The notes under the pieces were generated by a model, which saw only the letters and a program-made list of their open reading frames with translations, was not told where the DNA came from and made no database searches. A DNA stretch of 64,000 nucleotides from an uncultured Azohydromonas sp. (lineage in GTDB: Bacteria; Pseudomonadota; Gammaproteobacteria; Burkholderiales; Burkholderiaceae_C). Position 1 is the stretch's first letter. The number at the start of each line of letters is the position of its first letter. This document shows, piece after piece, positions 1 to 8,883 of this stretch. The translations under genes were made by a program, and so were the position numbers. Location: the NCBI RefSeq assembly GCF_937926365.1, contig NZ_CALAOH010000255.1, positions 62,001-126,000 of the forward strand. The letters are read 5' to 3'.

Positions 1-1
1 G

Positions 2-379
2 AACTACGCGCAGTGGCACACCACCACCGACGTGAGCATGCGCGACCTGATCAAGCACGCGCTGCGCGCCCGGCCGGACAGGATCATCGTCGGCGAAACC
101 CGCGGCCCCGATGCCATGGACCTGCTCTCGGCCTGGAACACGGGCCATGAGGGCGGCCTCGCCACGGTTCACGCCAACAACCCGCGCGCTGCACTGAGCC
201 GGCTGCAGATGCTCGTGAGCATGCACCCGGAGTCCCCGAGGCCGATGGAGCCGCTGATCGCCGAGGCGGTCCACGCCATCGTCCATATCGCCCGGTTACC
301 GGATGGCTCTCGCCGTGTCCAGGGAATCCTGGGCGTGGATGGATTCAGGGACGGCGCCTTCGTCACCACGTTCCTCTGA
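2..379 (+). CDS. trbB: TrbB/VirB11-type secretion ATPase, C-terminal part (5' end outside window)
   Basis: Hexameric traffic ATPase on the cytoplasmic face of the conjugative type IV secretion channel. The reading frame is open from base 2, so the gene starts before the window; about 125 residues are visible. They show the conserved C-terminal stretch of this family: RARPDRIIVGETRG (the Walker B-side region), then AWNTGHEGGLATVHANN with the invariant His and Asn residues. The wording is closer to IncP TrbB than to Agrobacterium VirB11. The Walker A half is not in the window. trbC follows 28 bases downstream, in the IncP Tra2 order. Confidence 0.93.
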   Translation, partial: NYAQWHTTTDVSMRDLIKHALRARPDRIIVGETRGPDAMDLLSAWNTGHEGGLATVHANNPRAALSRLQMLVSMHPESPRPMEPLIAEAVHAIVHIARLPDGSRRVQGILGVDGFRDGAFVTTFL

Positions 380-407
380 CCGTTACCTCAGCAACCAGGA
401 GCATTCC

Positions 408-788
408 ATGCACTCCAGGGCCCAAGCTCGCCTTTTGAAACCTGCCAGCCTCGTGCTCGGCTCCCTGCTGGCGGTGGCCGTGCTGGCGCTGATGCCCAAC
501 CTGGCACATGCCGCGGCGGGCGCAGGCGGCGGCATGCCTTGGGAGGGGCCGCTGGACCAGCTCCGCGCTTCCGTCACTGGACCGGTAGCCTTCGTCGTGT
601 CGCTGATCGGCATCGTGGTGGCCGGCTCGATTCTCATCTTTGGCTCTGACCTCAACGCCTTCTTCAGGACCATGGTGCTGATCGTCATGATCATCTCCAT
701 CCTGATCGCGGCGCAGAACTGGCTGGCCGGCACCTTCGGTCGCGGCGCCTCGATCGCCGCGGCGGCGCACCACAGCCAGGAGGCCTGA
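408..788 (+). CDS. trbC: TrbC/VirB2-type conjugative pilin precursor
   Basis: Pilin subunit of the conjugative pilus, 126 residues. The N-terminus is basic, followed by a long hydrophobic segment ending in LAHAAAG, a likely signal peptidase site near residue 36-38. Two further hydrophobic segments (about residues 58-78 and 85-103) form the usual membrane hairpin. The ATG at 408 is chosen because CAGGAG lies just upstream; an upstream in-frame start at 303 would overlap trbB deeply. In IncP systems the mature pilin is cyclised by TraF, which is not seen here. Confidence 0.88.
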   Translation: MHSRAQARLLKPASLVLGSLLAVAVLALMPNLAHAAAGAGGGMPWEGPLDQLRASVTGPVAFVVSLIGIVVAGSILIFGSDLNAFFRTMVLIVMIISILIAAQNWLAGTFGRGASIAAAAHHSQEA

Positions 789-791
789 GTC

Positions 792-1109
792 ATGGCGCTG
801 CACAAGGTCCCTGTGCGAGCTTCGGCCAACCGTCCCAACCTGTTCATGGGCGGGGACCGTGAGCTCGTCATGGTCTGTGGCCTGCTGGCCGCGGCCCTGA
901 TCTTCTCGGCCATGGAATGGCAGGCCATCCTCTACGGAGTGGCCGGCTGGTTCGCCTCGCTGTACGGCTGGCGGCTCATGGCGAAGTCGGACCCGCTCAT
1001 GCGCCAGGTCTACATGCGCTCCCTGCGCTGCTACCGGCAGCGGTACTACCCGCCGCGCTCGACGCCGTTCCGCGTCAACACGGCCACCCAGGGGAAGCAG
1101 TACAAATGA
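792..1109 (+). CDS. trbD: TrbD/VirB3-type inner-membrane protein
   Basis: Small inner-membrane component of the mating apparatus, 105 residues, with one long hydrophobic hairpin (about residues 26-60) and a basic C-terminus, as in the VirB3/TrbD family. It sits between the pilin and the VirB4-type ATPase, as expected. Its stop overlaps the trbE start as ATGA, indicating translational coupling. Confidence 0.88.
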   Translation: MALHKVPVRASANRPNLFMGGDRELVMVCGLLAAALIFSAMEWQAILYGVAGWFASLYGWRLMAKSDPLMRQVYMRSLRCYRQRYYPPRSTPFRVNTATQGKQYK

Positions 1110-3658
1110 TCGTACCCACCACCCTCGCCGTTGCGGCGGCGGGCGCGGCGACCTTGGCGGGGCTCGCCTTCCGACTCAAGGGTGTGGACGCTGCCCTGCG
1201 GCTCAAGCGCCACCGCTCGAAGGATGCAGGCGTGGCCGACCTGCTGAACTACGCGGCCGTCGTCGAGGACGGGATCGTGGTTGGCAAGGACGCCGGCTTC
1301 CAGGCCTCCTATCTCTACCGCGGCGAGGATCAGGCCAACAGCACGGACAAGCAGCGCGACGCCATCACTGCGATGCTCAACAAGGCCCTGGCGCCGCTGG
1401 GCAACGGCTGGATGCTCAACGTCGATGCAGGCCGGCGCCCGGCGTCCACCTACCCTGAACGCCACCTCTGCCGCTTCCCCGACCCCGTGTCGGCCGCCAT
1501 TGACGAAGAGCGCCGCCGCCAGTTCACCAGGCCCGGCGCGCTCTTCGAGAGCTACTTCGTCATCACGCTGACGTGGCTGCCCCCGAAGCTGGCCGAGCGC
1601 AAGCTGGTGGAGCTCATGTTTGACGACGACGCCGTGCAGTCGGACGACACCAGCCGCACGCACAGCCTCATCGACCAGTTCAAGCAGCAGCTCACGGCCA
1701 TCGAGAACCGCCTGTCGTCCGTGGTGAAGATGACGCGGCTGCGCGCCCAGCAGGTAACGGACGAGGAGGGCACCCGGCGCACGCTGGACGACCAGTTGTC
1801 CTTCTTGCAGAGCTGCATCACCGGGATGCACCACCCGATCGCGTTGCCCGACAACCCGGCTTACCTGGACCTGCTCATCGGCGGCCAGGAGCTGACCCCC
1901 GGCACGATTCCGCTGCTCGGCCGCAAGTTCATCCAGATCGTCGCCATCGACGGGTTCCCGCATGAAAGTTGGTCTGGCATGTTGCAGGCGCTGGCAGAGC
2001 TGCCCAGCGAATATCGCTGGAGCTCGCGGTTCATTTTCATGGACCAGCACGAGGCCCTGAGCCACCTGGAGAGGTTCCGCAAGAAGTGGAAGCAGAAGAC
2101 CCGCAGCTTCTTCGACCAGGTCTTCAACACCAACGTCGGCGGCGCCAACCTCGACGCCATCAACATGGTCGCGGACGCGGAAGCCGCCAAGGCCGAGGTG
2201 AGCTCCAACCTGGTGGCCGATGGCTACTACACCAGCGTCGTCGTGATCATGGACGAGAGCCGGGACCGGGCTGTGGCCTCGGCCCAGGAGGCGCAGAAGG
2301 TCATCCAGCGGCTGGGATTCAACGCGCGCATCGAGACCATCAACACGCTGGACGCCTTCATTGGCAGCCTACCGGGCCACGGCGTGCAGAACGTGCGCCG
2401 CCCGCTGGTCAACACCATGAACCTCGCGCACTTCCTGCCGCTATCGAGCATGTGGAGCGGCAGCCGGACTGCACCGTGCCCGCACTACCCGAAGGGCTCT
2501 CCCGCGCTCATGCAGTGCGTGACGCATGGCCGCACGCCGTTCCACCTCAACCTGCACGTGCGCGACCTGGCCCACACGCTGATGATCGGCCCAACCCGCA
2601 AGGGCAAGTCCACGCACCTGGGGATGATGGCCGCGCAGTCGCTGCGCTACGAGCACATGACCGTCTTCATCTTCGAGGCGGGCATGAGCGCGTACCCGCT
2701 CACGAAGGCAGTGCGTGGCCGGCACTTCAACGTCGCGGCCGATGAGCGGCCCCAGCTCGCGCCGCTGCAGTTCCTGGACACCCGCAATGATCGCGCGTGG
2801 GCCATGGACTGGATCGACAAGGTGCTGGCGCTCAACGACTTCAAGACCACGCCCGAGCAGCGCACCGCCATTGCCACGGCCATCCTGAGCATGCACCAGA
2901 ACGGCGGCAGGACCCTCTCGGACTTCTTCAATGCCTGCCAGGACGACGCCGTGCGCGAGGCCCTGATGCAGTACACCGTCAACGGTGCCATGGGCCACCT
3001 GCTGGACGCGGCCGAGGATGCCCTGGGCTTCAGCCGGTTCAACACCTTTGAGGTGGGCGAGCTGATGGAGCTGGGTGACAAGTACGCGGTCCCCGCGCTG
3101 CTCTACCTGTTCCGCCGCGTGGTGCGCAGCCTCAAGGGCCAGCCGGCCGTGATCTACCTGGACGAGGCCTGGCTGATGCTGCTGCACCCGATCTTCGAGC
3201 AGTGGATCAGGAAGTGGCTCAAGACGCTGGCGAAGCTCAACTGCGCCGTCGTGCTGTCCACGCAGAACCTCACCGACGCGGCCAAGTCCAGCATCTTCGA
3301 CGTGATCGTGGACTCCACGGCCACGAAGATCCTGCTGCCCAACCCGGATGCCGTGTCCGAGGAAATGACCGCGCTGTACCGGCGCATCGGTCTCAACGAC
3401 CGGCAGATCCAGATCGTGGCGAAGGCCCTGCCCAAGCAGCAGTACTACCTCATGTCCGAGCCGGGATGCCGCCTGTACGAGCTGGCCCTCGGCCCTCTGG
3501 CGCAGGCCTTCGTCGGCGCCACCGACCCGGTGTCCCTGGCAACCGTCAGGCGGCTCGAAGAGACGCACGGCGAGGCCTGGATTCACGAGTGGCTCGCCAT
3601 GCGCGGCCTGAAGCTCGACGACTACCTGGAGATGGTATGGACGCCTCCCCCCTGTTGA
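1106..3658 (+). CDS. trbE: TrbE/VirB4-type conjugation ATPase
   Basis: Large ATPase that powers pilus assembly and substrate transfer; 850 residues, about the family length. The Walker A motif GPTRKGKS is near residue 495 and Walker B, AVIYLDEAW, near residue 685. The CagE/TrbE N-terminal domain precedes them. The ATG at 1106 overlaps the trbD stop; a longer ORF from 917 is a shadow over trbD. The last codons (WTPPPC and stop) lie inside the left inverted repeat of the adjacent IS element, so the natural C-terminus has been replaced by a few IS-encoded residues. Function is probably retained because the core is complete. Confidence 0.93.
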   Translation: MIVPTTLAVAAAGAATLAGLAFRLKGVDAALRLKRHRSKDAGVADLLNYAAVVEDGIVVGKDAGFQASYLYRGEDQANSTDKQRDAITAMLNKALAPLGNGWMLNVDAGRRPASTYPERHLCRFPDPVSAAIDEERRRQFTRPGALFESYFVITLTWLPPKLAERKLVELMFDDDAVQSDDTSRTHSLIDQFKQQLTAIENRLSSVVKMTRLRAQQVTDEEGTRRTLDDQLSFLQSCITGMHHPIALPDNPAYLDLLIGGQELTPGTIPLLGRKFIQIVAIDGFPHESWSGMLQALAELPSEYRWSSRFIFMDQHEALSHLERFRKKWKQKTRSFFDQVFNTNVGGANLDAINMVADAEAAKAEVSSNLVADGYYTSVVVIMDESRDRAVASAQEAQKVIQRLGFNARIETINTLDAFIGSLPGHGVQNVRRPLVNTMNLAHFLPLSSMWSGSRTAPCPHYPKGSPALMQCVTHGRTPFHLNLHVRDLAHTLMIGPTRKGKSTHLGMMAAQSLRYEHMTVFIFEAGMSAYPLTKAVRGRHFNVAADERPQLAPLQFLDTRNDRAWAMDWIDKVLALNDFKTTPEQRTAIATAILSMHQNGGRTLSDFFNACQDDAVREALMQYTVNGAMGHLLDAAEDALGFSRFNTFEVGELMELGDKYAVPALLYLFRRVVRSLKGQPAVIYLDEAWLMLLHPIFEQWIRKWLKTLAKLNCAVVLSTQNLTDAAKSSIFDVIVDSTATKILLPNPDAVSEEMTALYRRIGLNDRQIQIVAKALPKQQYYLMSEPGCRLYELALGPLAQAFVGATDPVSLATVRRLEETHGEAWIHEWLAMRGLKLDDYLEMVWTPPPC
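3636..3649 (+). repeat. Left subterminal inverted repeat of the IS1111-like element
   Basis: TATGGACGCCTCCC is the exact reverse complement of 5109-5122. It overlaps the last codons of trbE, which shows where the insertion cut that gene. Confidence 0.85.
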
Positions 3659-3788
3659 ACCGACATCCCGACTTGCCGGGCGGTGGGAATACCGCTGACC
3701 AGAGGTGAAGAGTGGGGCCTCGCGTCGGACGGCATCGAAGTGCCAGAGTGGAGTTGCGCTGAACAACTCCTGAAGACGGAGGCCCCAG

Positions 3789-4838
3789 ATGAATCGTACG
3801 ACCTACGGCTTGGACTTGGCGAAGAACGTGATGCAACTGCACTGGGTCGATGCCCGAACCGGCGAGATCGGACGCAAGAAGCTGCCGCGCGCGAAGCTCG
3901 CGCCGTACTTTGCGCAGCTGCAGCCGGTGCGCATTGCGATGGAGGCCTGTGGCAGCGCGCACCACTGGGCACGCGTTCTGGGCGGGCTGGGCCACCAGGT
4001 GGAGTTGCTGCCGACGCAGCAGGTCAAGCCCTTCGTGCGCAGCAACAAGGACGATGCGGCCGATGCACGAGCCATTTGGCTTGCGGCCCAGCAATCCGAT
4101 ATCCGCCGTGTGAGCGTCAAGAGTGTTGAGCAGCAGGCGGTACTGGCGCTGCACCGCACGCGCTCGCACTGGGTGAGCGTGCGCACGGCCACCGTCAACG
4201 CGCTGCGTGGGCTGCTCTATGAGTTCGGTGTCGTACTGCGCGGCGGACGCCAAGCAGGGTTGAGGGCGCTGGCACAGCAGCGCGCCGAGATCGATGCGCA
4301 GTTGCCAGCAGTGATGCACACCTTGGTGGATGGGCAGCTACAGACGCTGGCCCAGCTCGAGGAGCGCATCGACGAGCTGGAGCACCAGCTCGCATCACTG
4401 CAGCAGCAAATCGACAGCGCCCGCACGCTGCGCGAGGTGCCAGGCATCGGACTGCTGGGAGCCACGGCGCTGGCGGCCACGCTGGGCGACGGGAGTGCCT
4501 GGCACTCGGGCCGGGAGTTCTCTGCCAGCTTGGGGCTGGTGCCCGCGCACAGCGGCACGGGAGGCAAGACGCACATCGGGCACATCTCCAAGCGCGGTGA
4601 CCCGTACGTGCGCACGCTGCTCATTCACGGCGCGCGCTCGGTCATCGAGAACGCCAAGCACAAGCCTCGGTGGCTGGAGCAGATGCTGGCGCGCCGGCCA
4701 CTGAACGTGGTGGCCGTGGCACTGGCCAACAAGATGGCACGCACGGCTTGGGCCTTGGTGGCCCATGGGCGTGAGTACCAGCGGGAGTGGAAGAGCACCC
4801 CGCCCAAGGGCTGCGCCGCACAAGCGGTTGCAACGTAA
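3789..4838 (+). CDS. IS110-family (IS1111-like) DEDD transposase
   Basis: RNA-guided DEDD recombinase-type transposase, 349 residues, full length for the family. The RuvC-like DEDD domain begins with GLDLAKNVMQLHWVD (first Asp near residue 9). It continues with the Glu-containing IAMEACGS and with NKDDAADARAIW. After a coiled-coil segment (about 180-215), the C-terminal Tnp domain has REVPGIGLLGATALAA and the Ser-bearing PAHSGTGGK. No frameshift or internal stop is seen, so the element may be active. Family knowledge: the catalytic Ser in the C-terminal domain and the DEDD domain work together on a guide RNA encoded by the element. Confidence 0.93.
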   Translation: MNRTTYGLDLAKNVMQLHWVDARTGEIGRKKLPRAKLAPYFAQLQPVRIAMEACGSAHHWARVLGGLGHQVELLPTQQVKPFVRSNKDDAADARAIWLAAQQSDIRRVSVKSVEQQAVLALHRTRSHWVSVRTATVNALRGLLYEFGVVLRGGRQAGLRALAQQRAEIDAQLPAVMHTLVDGQLQTLAQLEERIDELEHQLASLQQQIDSARTLREVPGIGLLGATALAATLGDGSAWHSGREFSASLGLVPAHSGTGGKTHIGHISKRGDPYVRTLLIHGARSVIENAKHKPRWLEQMLARRPLNVVAVALANKMARTAWALVAHGREYQREWKSTPPKGCAAQAVAT

Positions 4839-4849
4839 ACAAACCTAAC

Positions 4850-5105
4850 CCAAGGAGTGGATGCCGCAAAGAGTGCGCGAGTCGAGTCGATGAAGTGATG
4901 GCAACGCGGTCGGACCGCGGGTCGGGTAAAGCTGCATGCTGTCTGGAACGAGCCTTACGGCGAAGTTCTCCCAATGGAGATGAGCACCGACCCAGCGAAT
5001 GACCATCAAGGCCAGCAGCGGGCTTGTACCCGGACTGCACCAGTAGGCCGGATATAAGACCGCAGTCAATTCCGCCGAGTCAGAACTTCAAGAACTCGCT
5101 TGCCA
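4850..5105 (+). ncRNA. Predicted guide RNA (bridge/seek RNA) region of the IS element
   Basis: About 260 bases between the transposase stop and the right inverted repeat carry no gene. In the IS1111 group this position encodes the guide RNA that pairs with target and donor DNA. Local complementarity is visible, for example GCGGTC/GACCGC at about 4906-4919. The exact RNA ends and guide loops were not resolved by eye, so this is family-based inference. Confidence 0.4.
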
Positions 5106-5108
5106 CAC

Positions 5109-5122
5109 GGGAGGCGTCCATA
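5109..5122 (-). repeat. Right subterminal inverted repeat of the IS1111-like element
   Basis: GGGAGGCGTCCATA is the perfect complement of 3636-3649. It ends only nine bases before the trbF start codon, so the IS probably replaced the original leader of trbF. Confidence 0.85.
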
Positions 5123-5131
5123 TAAGACGGC

Positions 5132-5857
5132 ATGAACCCCACGCTCTCGGCCCTGGGTGGCCGCATCAGGCTCCTGTTGCGCAAGGACCCCGACACGGCC
5201 ACCGAGAACCCCTATCTCAACGCCCGGCGCACGTGGAATCTGGCCGTCGGCTCAGCCATCAACCGCGGTTTCATCGGGACCATGGTGGGCGGCTTCGGCA
5301 TGGTGATTGCGCTGGCCGCCGTGGGCGGGATGATCTACATCGGCAGCCAGTCCAAGTTTGTGCCCTATGTCTACGTCGAGCGCCTCAACGGCGAAACGCA
5401 GCCGCTGGGGCCAGCCGTGCCTGTGGCACCAGCCAGCCAGCTGGTAATCAACGCTGCCGTGCGCGACTTCATCGCGGACGCCCGTTTGGTCACACCGGAC
5501 GTTTTCGTGCAGACCAAGGCCGTGGAGCGGGTCTACGCGAAGTTGCCGCCCAACACGGCTGCCCGCACCAGGATGGATGACTGGTTCGCGTCCGATCCGC
5601 CGTTCAAGCGTGCGGCCAAGGTGGTGGTCAGCGTCGACAAGGCCACGGTGCTCCTGCAAAGCCCCACCACGATGCAGGTGGACTGGGAAGAGGTGACGCA
5701 CGACCGGCAGGGCTCGCAGCTTGGGGCTGTGCGCATGCGCGCCCTGGTGACGTTTACTGTGGCCACCAGCACGCCGATCAACACGCCCGATGCCGAGCTG
5801 GCCCTGAACCCCGCGCGCATCTTCGTCAGCGACTTCTCCTGGACGCAGATCAAGTAA
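5132..5857 (+). CDS. trbF: TrbF/VirB8-type inner-membrane channel protein
   Basis: Bitopic inner-membrane scaffold of the secretion channel, 241 residues. The cytoplasmic N-terminus contains ENPYLNARRTWN, then one transmembrane helix (about residues 52-72) and a periplasmic VirB8-like domain. The ATG follows the right end of the IS by nine bases and has only a weak ribosome-binding site, so its expression may now depend on a promoter in the IS or on read-through. trbG follows after eight bases. Confidence 0.9.
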   Translation: MNPTLSALGGRIRLLLRKDPDTATENPYLNARRTWNLAVGSAINRGFIGTMVGGFGMVIALAAVGGMIYIGSQSKFVPYVYVERLNGETQPLGPAVPVAPASQLVINAAVRDFIADARLVTPDVFVQTKAVERVYAKLPPNTAARTRMDDWFASDPPFKRAAKVVVSVDKATVLLQSPTTMQVDWEEVTHDRQGSQLGAVRMRALVTFTVATSTPINTPDAELALNPARIFVSDFSWTQIK

Positions 5858-5865
5858 GGGTAGCG

Positions 5866-6759
5866 ATGAAGAAGCACCTGATCGCGGTGTGCGCAGCCCT
5901 GCTGGCTGCGCCCGCCATGGCGGCCGACCCGGCTGCGCAGCAGCTTCTCTCGGGGAATGGCGGCCCGAAGCTCACGAAGCAGCAGCGCCAGGCCCTGAGC
6001 GTCACCAGCCGCTGGGAGTCCTCGGCTTCCGGCATGGCGCCCGTGCCTGGTCCCAATGGGCAGGTCCGCTTCGTCTACGGCGCGCAGCAGGCCACGCTGG
6101 TGTGCGCGGTGCTGCACGGCTGCGACCTGGCCCTGCAGCCGGGCGAGAACATCAACGAGGGCGGGGTTCACCTGGGCGACGCGGCCCGCTGGACCGTGGA
6201 GCCCGCCATCGAGGGCAGCGGAGCCCACGAGACGCTGCACCTGGTTATCAAGCCCAAGGACGTGGGCCTGCAAACCACGCTGTTCGTGTTCACCGACCGG
6301 CGCCGCTACACCTTCAAGCTGCGCTCGCACCTCACCGAGAACATGACCACGGTGGGCTTCGAGTACCCCGAGGACGCCAACGCCAAGGTGGCCCAGGTGC
6401 GACGCCTGCAGCAGCAGGAGCGCCAGGAACGCACCATCCCTGCCACCGGCGAGTACCTGGGCGACCTGAGCTTCGACTACGACCTCGACGGCCCGAAAGA
6501 CCTACGCCCGGTGCGCGTCTACAACGACGGCCGCAAGACGGTGGTGGAGATGCCACCCGGGACGGCCAACGGCGAGCTGCTCTCGCTGGTGCTGCTGCGC
6601 AGGGCAGGCGGGATCTTCTCGGACGACGAGCCCGATCGCATCGCCACCCGCTACCAAAACGGCCGGTACATCGTGGACGCCGTTTTCGACAAGGCCATCC
6701 TGATCGCAGGTGCGGGCAGAGACCAGCAGCGCGTGACGATCACCCGCAGGACCAAGTGA
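5866..6759 (+). CDS. trbG: TrbG/VirB9-type outer-membrane-complex protein
   Basis: Periplasmic component of the outer-membrane core complex, 297 residues. A signal peptide of about 20 residues ends at LLAAPAMA. The body has the CagX/VirB9 pattern: VRFVYGAQQATLVCAVLHGCDL in the N-terminal domain, and FDYDLDG, then PVRVYNDGRKTVVEMP in the C-terminal domain that contacts VirB7/VirB10. Its TGA overlaps the trbH ATG as TGATG. Confidence 0.92.
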   Translation: MKKHLIAVCAALLAAPAMAADPAAQQLLSGNGGPKLTKQQRQALSVTSRWESSASGMAPVPGPNGQVRFVYGAQQATLVCAVLHGCDLALQPGENINEGGVHLGDAARWTVEPAIEGSGAHETLHLVIKPKDVGLQTTLFVFTDRRRYTFKLRSHLTENMTTVGFEYPEDANAKVAQVRRLQQQERQERTIPATGEYLGDLSFDYDLDGPKDLRPVRVYNDGRKTVVEMPPGTANGELLSLVLLRRAGGIFSDDEPDRIATRYQNGRYIVDAVFDKAILIAGAGRDQQRVTITRRTK

Positions 6760-7178
6760 TGAACAACATCCTCACCGCGGCCGTGTTCGCGCTGGTCCTG
6801 GCCGGCTGCGCCACCAGTAGGACCGAGGCGCCGCAGGGCAACTACCTGCCGGCCGGCATCGACCAGCCCCGGCTCGCAGCCGACGCCGTGCGCCAGCTCG
6901 TCGCCGTCTATCCGCCCGCCAGGACGCGCCTGGTCCTGGAGCAGCCGGCCAAGGACGCCTTCGGGGCCGCGCTGCTGCAAGGCCTGCGCGCCAGCGGCTA
7001 CGCCGTGCAGGAGGGCGGCAAGGCCCCTGAAGACACGCTGCCGCTGCGCTACGTGGCCGATCAGGCGGGCCCCGTGTTTCGCGTCATGGTGGCCGTGGGC
7101 AGCCAATCCCTGGCCCGGGCCTATGTGCCGCAGGGCAACGCGCTGGTGCCGGCCGGCGCCTGGGCTCGCAAGGAGTGA
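6759..7178 (+). CDS. trbH: TrbH-like conjugation lipoprotein
   Basis: Lipoprotein of 139 residues with the lipobox LAGC near residue 16. The segment AADAVRQLVAVYPPARTRL resembles IncP TrbH, which takes the VirB7 position. It overlaps trbG by one base and ends just before trbI. The longer ORF beginning at 5889 is a shadow through trbG. Confidence 0.8.
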   Translation: MNNILTAAVFALVLAGCATSRTEAPQGNYLPAGIDQPRLAADAVRQLVAVYPPARTRLVLEQPAKDAFGAALLQGLRASGYAVQEGGKAPEDTLPLRYVADQAGPVFRVMVAVGSQSLARAYVPQGNALVPAGAWARKE

Positions 7179-7180
7179 GC

Positions 7181-8557
7181 ATGGCCCAGCAGGACCTCTT
7201 GTCGCCCGATGCGTCGCCCGGCAGTGCCGGCGTGCGCCGCGTCAACCGGGTGCCGATCTACCTGGCAACGGGCGGCCTGTCCCTCTTCGTGGCCGTGATG
7301 GCGTCGGTGGCTTGGCAGCGTGCGGCCCGGCAGCAGATGGAAGCGCAGGCGGCGCAGCCGACCACCGCGGGCACCAGCTCGCTGTCGGCGGCCAAGGCCA
7401 TCACCGGCCAGTACCAGGGAGCCGTGGTCCCAGCGGCGGCCCCGCCCACGCCGCCCGCGCCGGCACCCGCGGCCAGCGCTGTCATGGTCGCGCGCCCGCC
7501 CGGGGATGACCTCGACACGCCGCCGCCCCCGCCTGGGCGGAGCGCGGCCGGCATGCCGCCGATGCCGCCCGGTGGCGGTGGCGCTCCAGCTCCGGTGACG
7601 GACCCCGTCGCCGACCAGATCAGGCAGCGCCGGCTGCAGATGGCCGAGCAGGCGTTGCAGGCCCCGACGACGGTGAAGTTCGCGCTGCAGCACACGGGCG
7701 GCGGTGGTGGCGGCGCCCCGGCTTCGCGCGAGGAAATGCTTGCCCGCCTGTCCCAGGTGCAGCAGCAGGCCGCCGGCGCCGGCAACGCGGGCCAGGAAGT
7801 GAATGCGGCCTACCAGCAGCGCCTGGCGCAGCTCCGCGCCGCGCACGGCGGTGCTGGCGGCTCGATGCCCGCCGCGGCCCCGTCTCGCACCGGCATGGCC
7901 CAGTTCGACGGCCAGCCCAACCGTTGGGCGCACGACGCGCAGGTACTCCCACCAGAGTCGCCCTACACGCTGCTGGCCGGCGGCGTGATCCCGGCGCTTC
8001 TCCAGGACGGGATCAATTCCGAGCTCCCGGGGCAGATCAGGGGACAGGTGTCGCGCAACGTGTTCGACACGGCCACGGGAGAGCACCTGCTGATTCCGCA
8101 GGGCACGCAGCTCGTCGGCGCCTACTCCAGTGACGTGGGCTACGGTCAGTCGCGCGTGGTGGTGGCGTGGCAGCGGTTGGTCTTTCCGGATGGCAAGACG
8201 CTGGACCTGGGCGCGATGCCCGGCGCCGATCCGGCCGGCTACTCGGGCCTGTCGGACAAGGTGAACCGGCATCTCGTGCGCACCTTCGCCTCGGCCTTCC
8301 TCATGAGCGGCATCGTGGGCGGCATCACCTACAGCCAGAACCGCGGGCACAACCAGTTCGCGCCCACGGCCAGCAGCGCCCTGAGCGAGGCCCTGGGCCA
8401 GCAGCTCGGCCAGGTCACGGCACAGATGATCGCCAAGAACCTCAACCTGTCTCCCACGCTGGAGATCCGCCCCGGGTTCCGCTTCAACGTCGTTGTCACG
8501 AAGGACCTGAAGTTTCCCGGTCCCTACCAACCCTTCGACTACCAAAGGAACCGCTGA
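7181..8557 (+). CDS. trbI: TrbI/VirB10-type channel protein
   Basis: Energy-sensing protein spanning both membranes in the secretion core complex, 458 residues. There is one N-terminal transmembrane segment (about residues 27-45), a long Pro/Ala-rich periplasmic linker (about 60-150), and the C-terminal VirB10/TrbI domain. That domain contains GTQLVGAYSSDVGYGQSRVV and FASAFLMSGIVGG, the latter forming the outer-membrane pore helices. The ATG at 7181 follows AAGGAG; a GTG two codons upstream is the alternative. Confidence 0.92.
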   Translation: MAQQDLLSPDASPGSAGVRRVNRVPIYLATGGLSLFVAVMASVAWQRAARQQMEAQAAQPTTAGTSSLSAAKAITGQYQGAVVPAAAPPTPPAPAPAASAVMVARPPGDDLDTPPPPPGRSAAGMPPMPPGGGGAPAPVTDPVADQIRQRRLQMAEQALQAPTTVKFALQHTGGGGGGAPASREEMLARLSQVQQQAAGAGNAGQEVNAAYQQRLAQLRAAHGGAGGSMPAAAPSRTGMAQFDGQPNRWAHDAQVLPPESPYTLLAGGVIPALLQDGINSELPGQIRGQVSRNVFDTATGEHLLIPQGTQLVGAYSSDVGYGQSRVVVAWQRLVFPDGKTLDLGAMPGADPAGYSGLSDKVNRHLVRTFASAFLMSGIVGGITYSQNRGHNQFAPTASSALSEALGQQLGQVTAQMIAKNLNLSPTLEIRPGFRFNVVVTKDLKFPGPYQPFDYQRNR

Positions 8558-8883
8558 TGAAAGTTCGCCTCGCCAAGATCACGACGGCGCTTCTCGCTGC
8601 CGCCAGCGTCGCCGTCCAAGCTGCCGTTGCGGCAACTGACGCCAACGCGCCCGCGCCGGGAAGCTTCTATGGCAAGGAAGCCGTTGATCGCTACAACCAA
8701 ATGATTCAGCTTCAGTTCAAGGTAATACAGGATGCTGTGACGGTGTACCGGCAGTGCATGGAAATGCAGCTTGCCATCGCGCAACGAGGGGGCACGACAA
8801 ATGCGACCTGCACAGCGCCAAATTTTGCTCCACCACCGACCCTGCAGTGGCTCGAAAACGACCCCCGCAAGGAGCAGAAATGA
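8557..8883 (+). CDS. Small secreted protein of unknown function inserted between trbI and trbJ
   Basis: A 108-residue protein with a signal peptide (MKVRLAKITTALLAAASV..., likely cut near residue 25). It has a conserved-looking mature part with two Cys (YRQCMEM and NATCTAP) and a proline-rich tail. It is coupled to trbI by a TGATG overlap and its stop overlaps the trbJ start. The IncP Tra2 operon, as I know it, has no gene at this place. Its first residues resemble the start of TrbJ here (MKGRLAKIAVAM), so it may be an ancient partial duplication. Function unknown. Confidence 0.75.
   Translation: MKVRLAKITTALLAAASVAVQAAVAATDANAPAPGSFYGKEAVDRYNQMIQLQFKVIQDAVTVYRQCMEMQLAIAQRGGTTNATCTAPNFAPPPTLQWLENDPRKEQK

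Larger units (their letters stand above)
3636..5122 (+). mobile_element. IS110-family insertion sequence, IS1111-like group (boundaries approximate)
   Basis: The element separates trbE from trbF. It has a DEDD transposase gene, a short left non-coding part (about 130 bases) and a long right non-coding part (about 290 bases). A 14-bp perfect inverted repeat, TATGGACGCCTCCC, is at 3636-3649 and its complement at 5109-5122. IS1111-group elements characteristically have subterminal inverted repeats and a long 3' non-coding region. True tips may lie a few bases outside the repeats; no target duplication is visible, as usual for this family. Confidence 0.85.

Noticed and set aside
917..1105. N-terminal extension of trbE
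   Set aside because: Lies wholly over trbD in another frame; ATG 1106 gives the family length and start.
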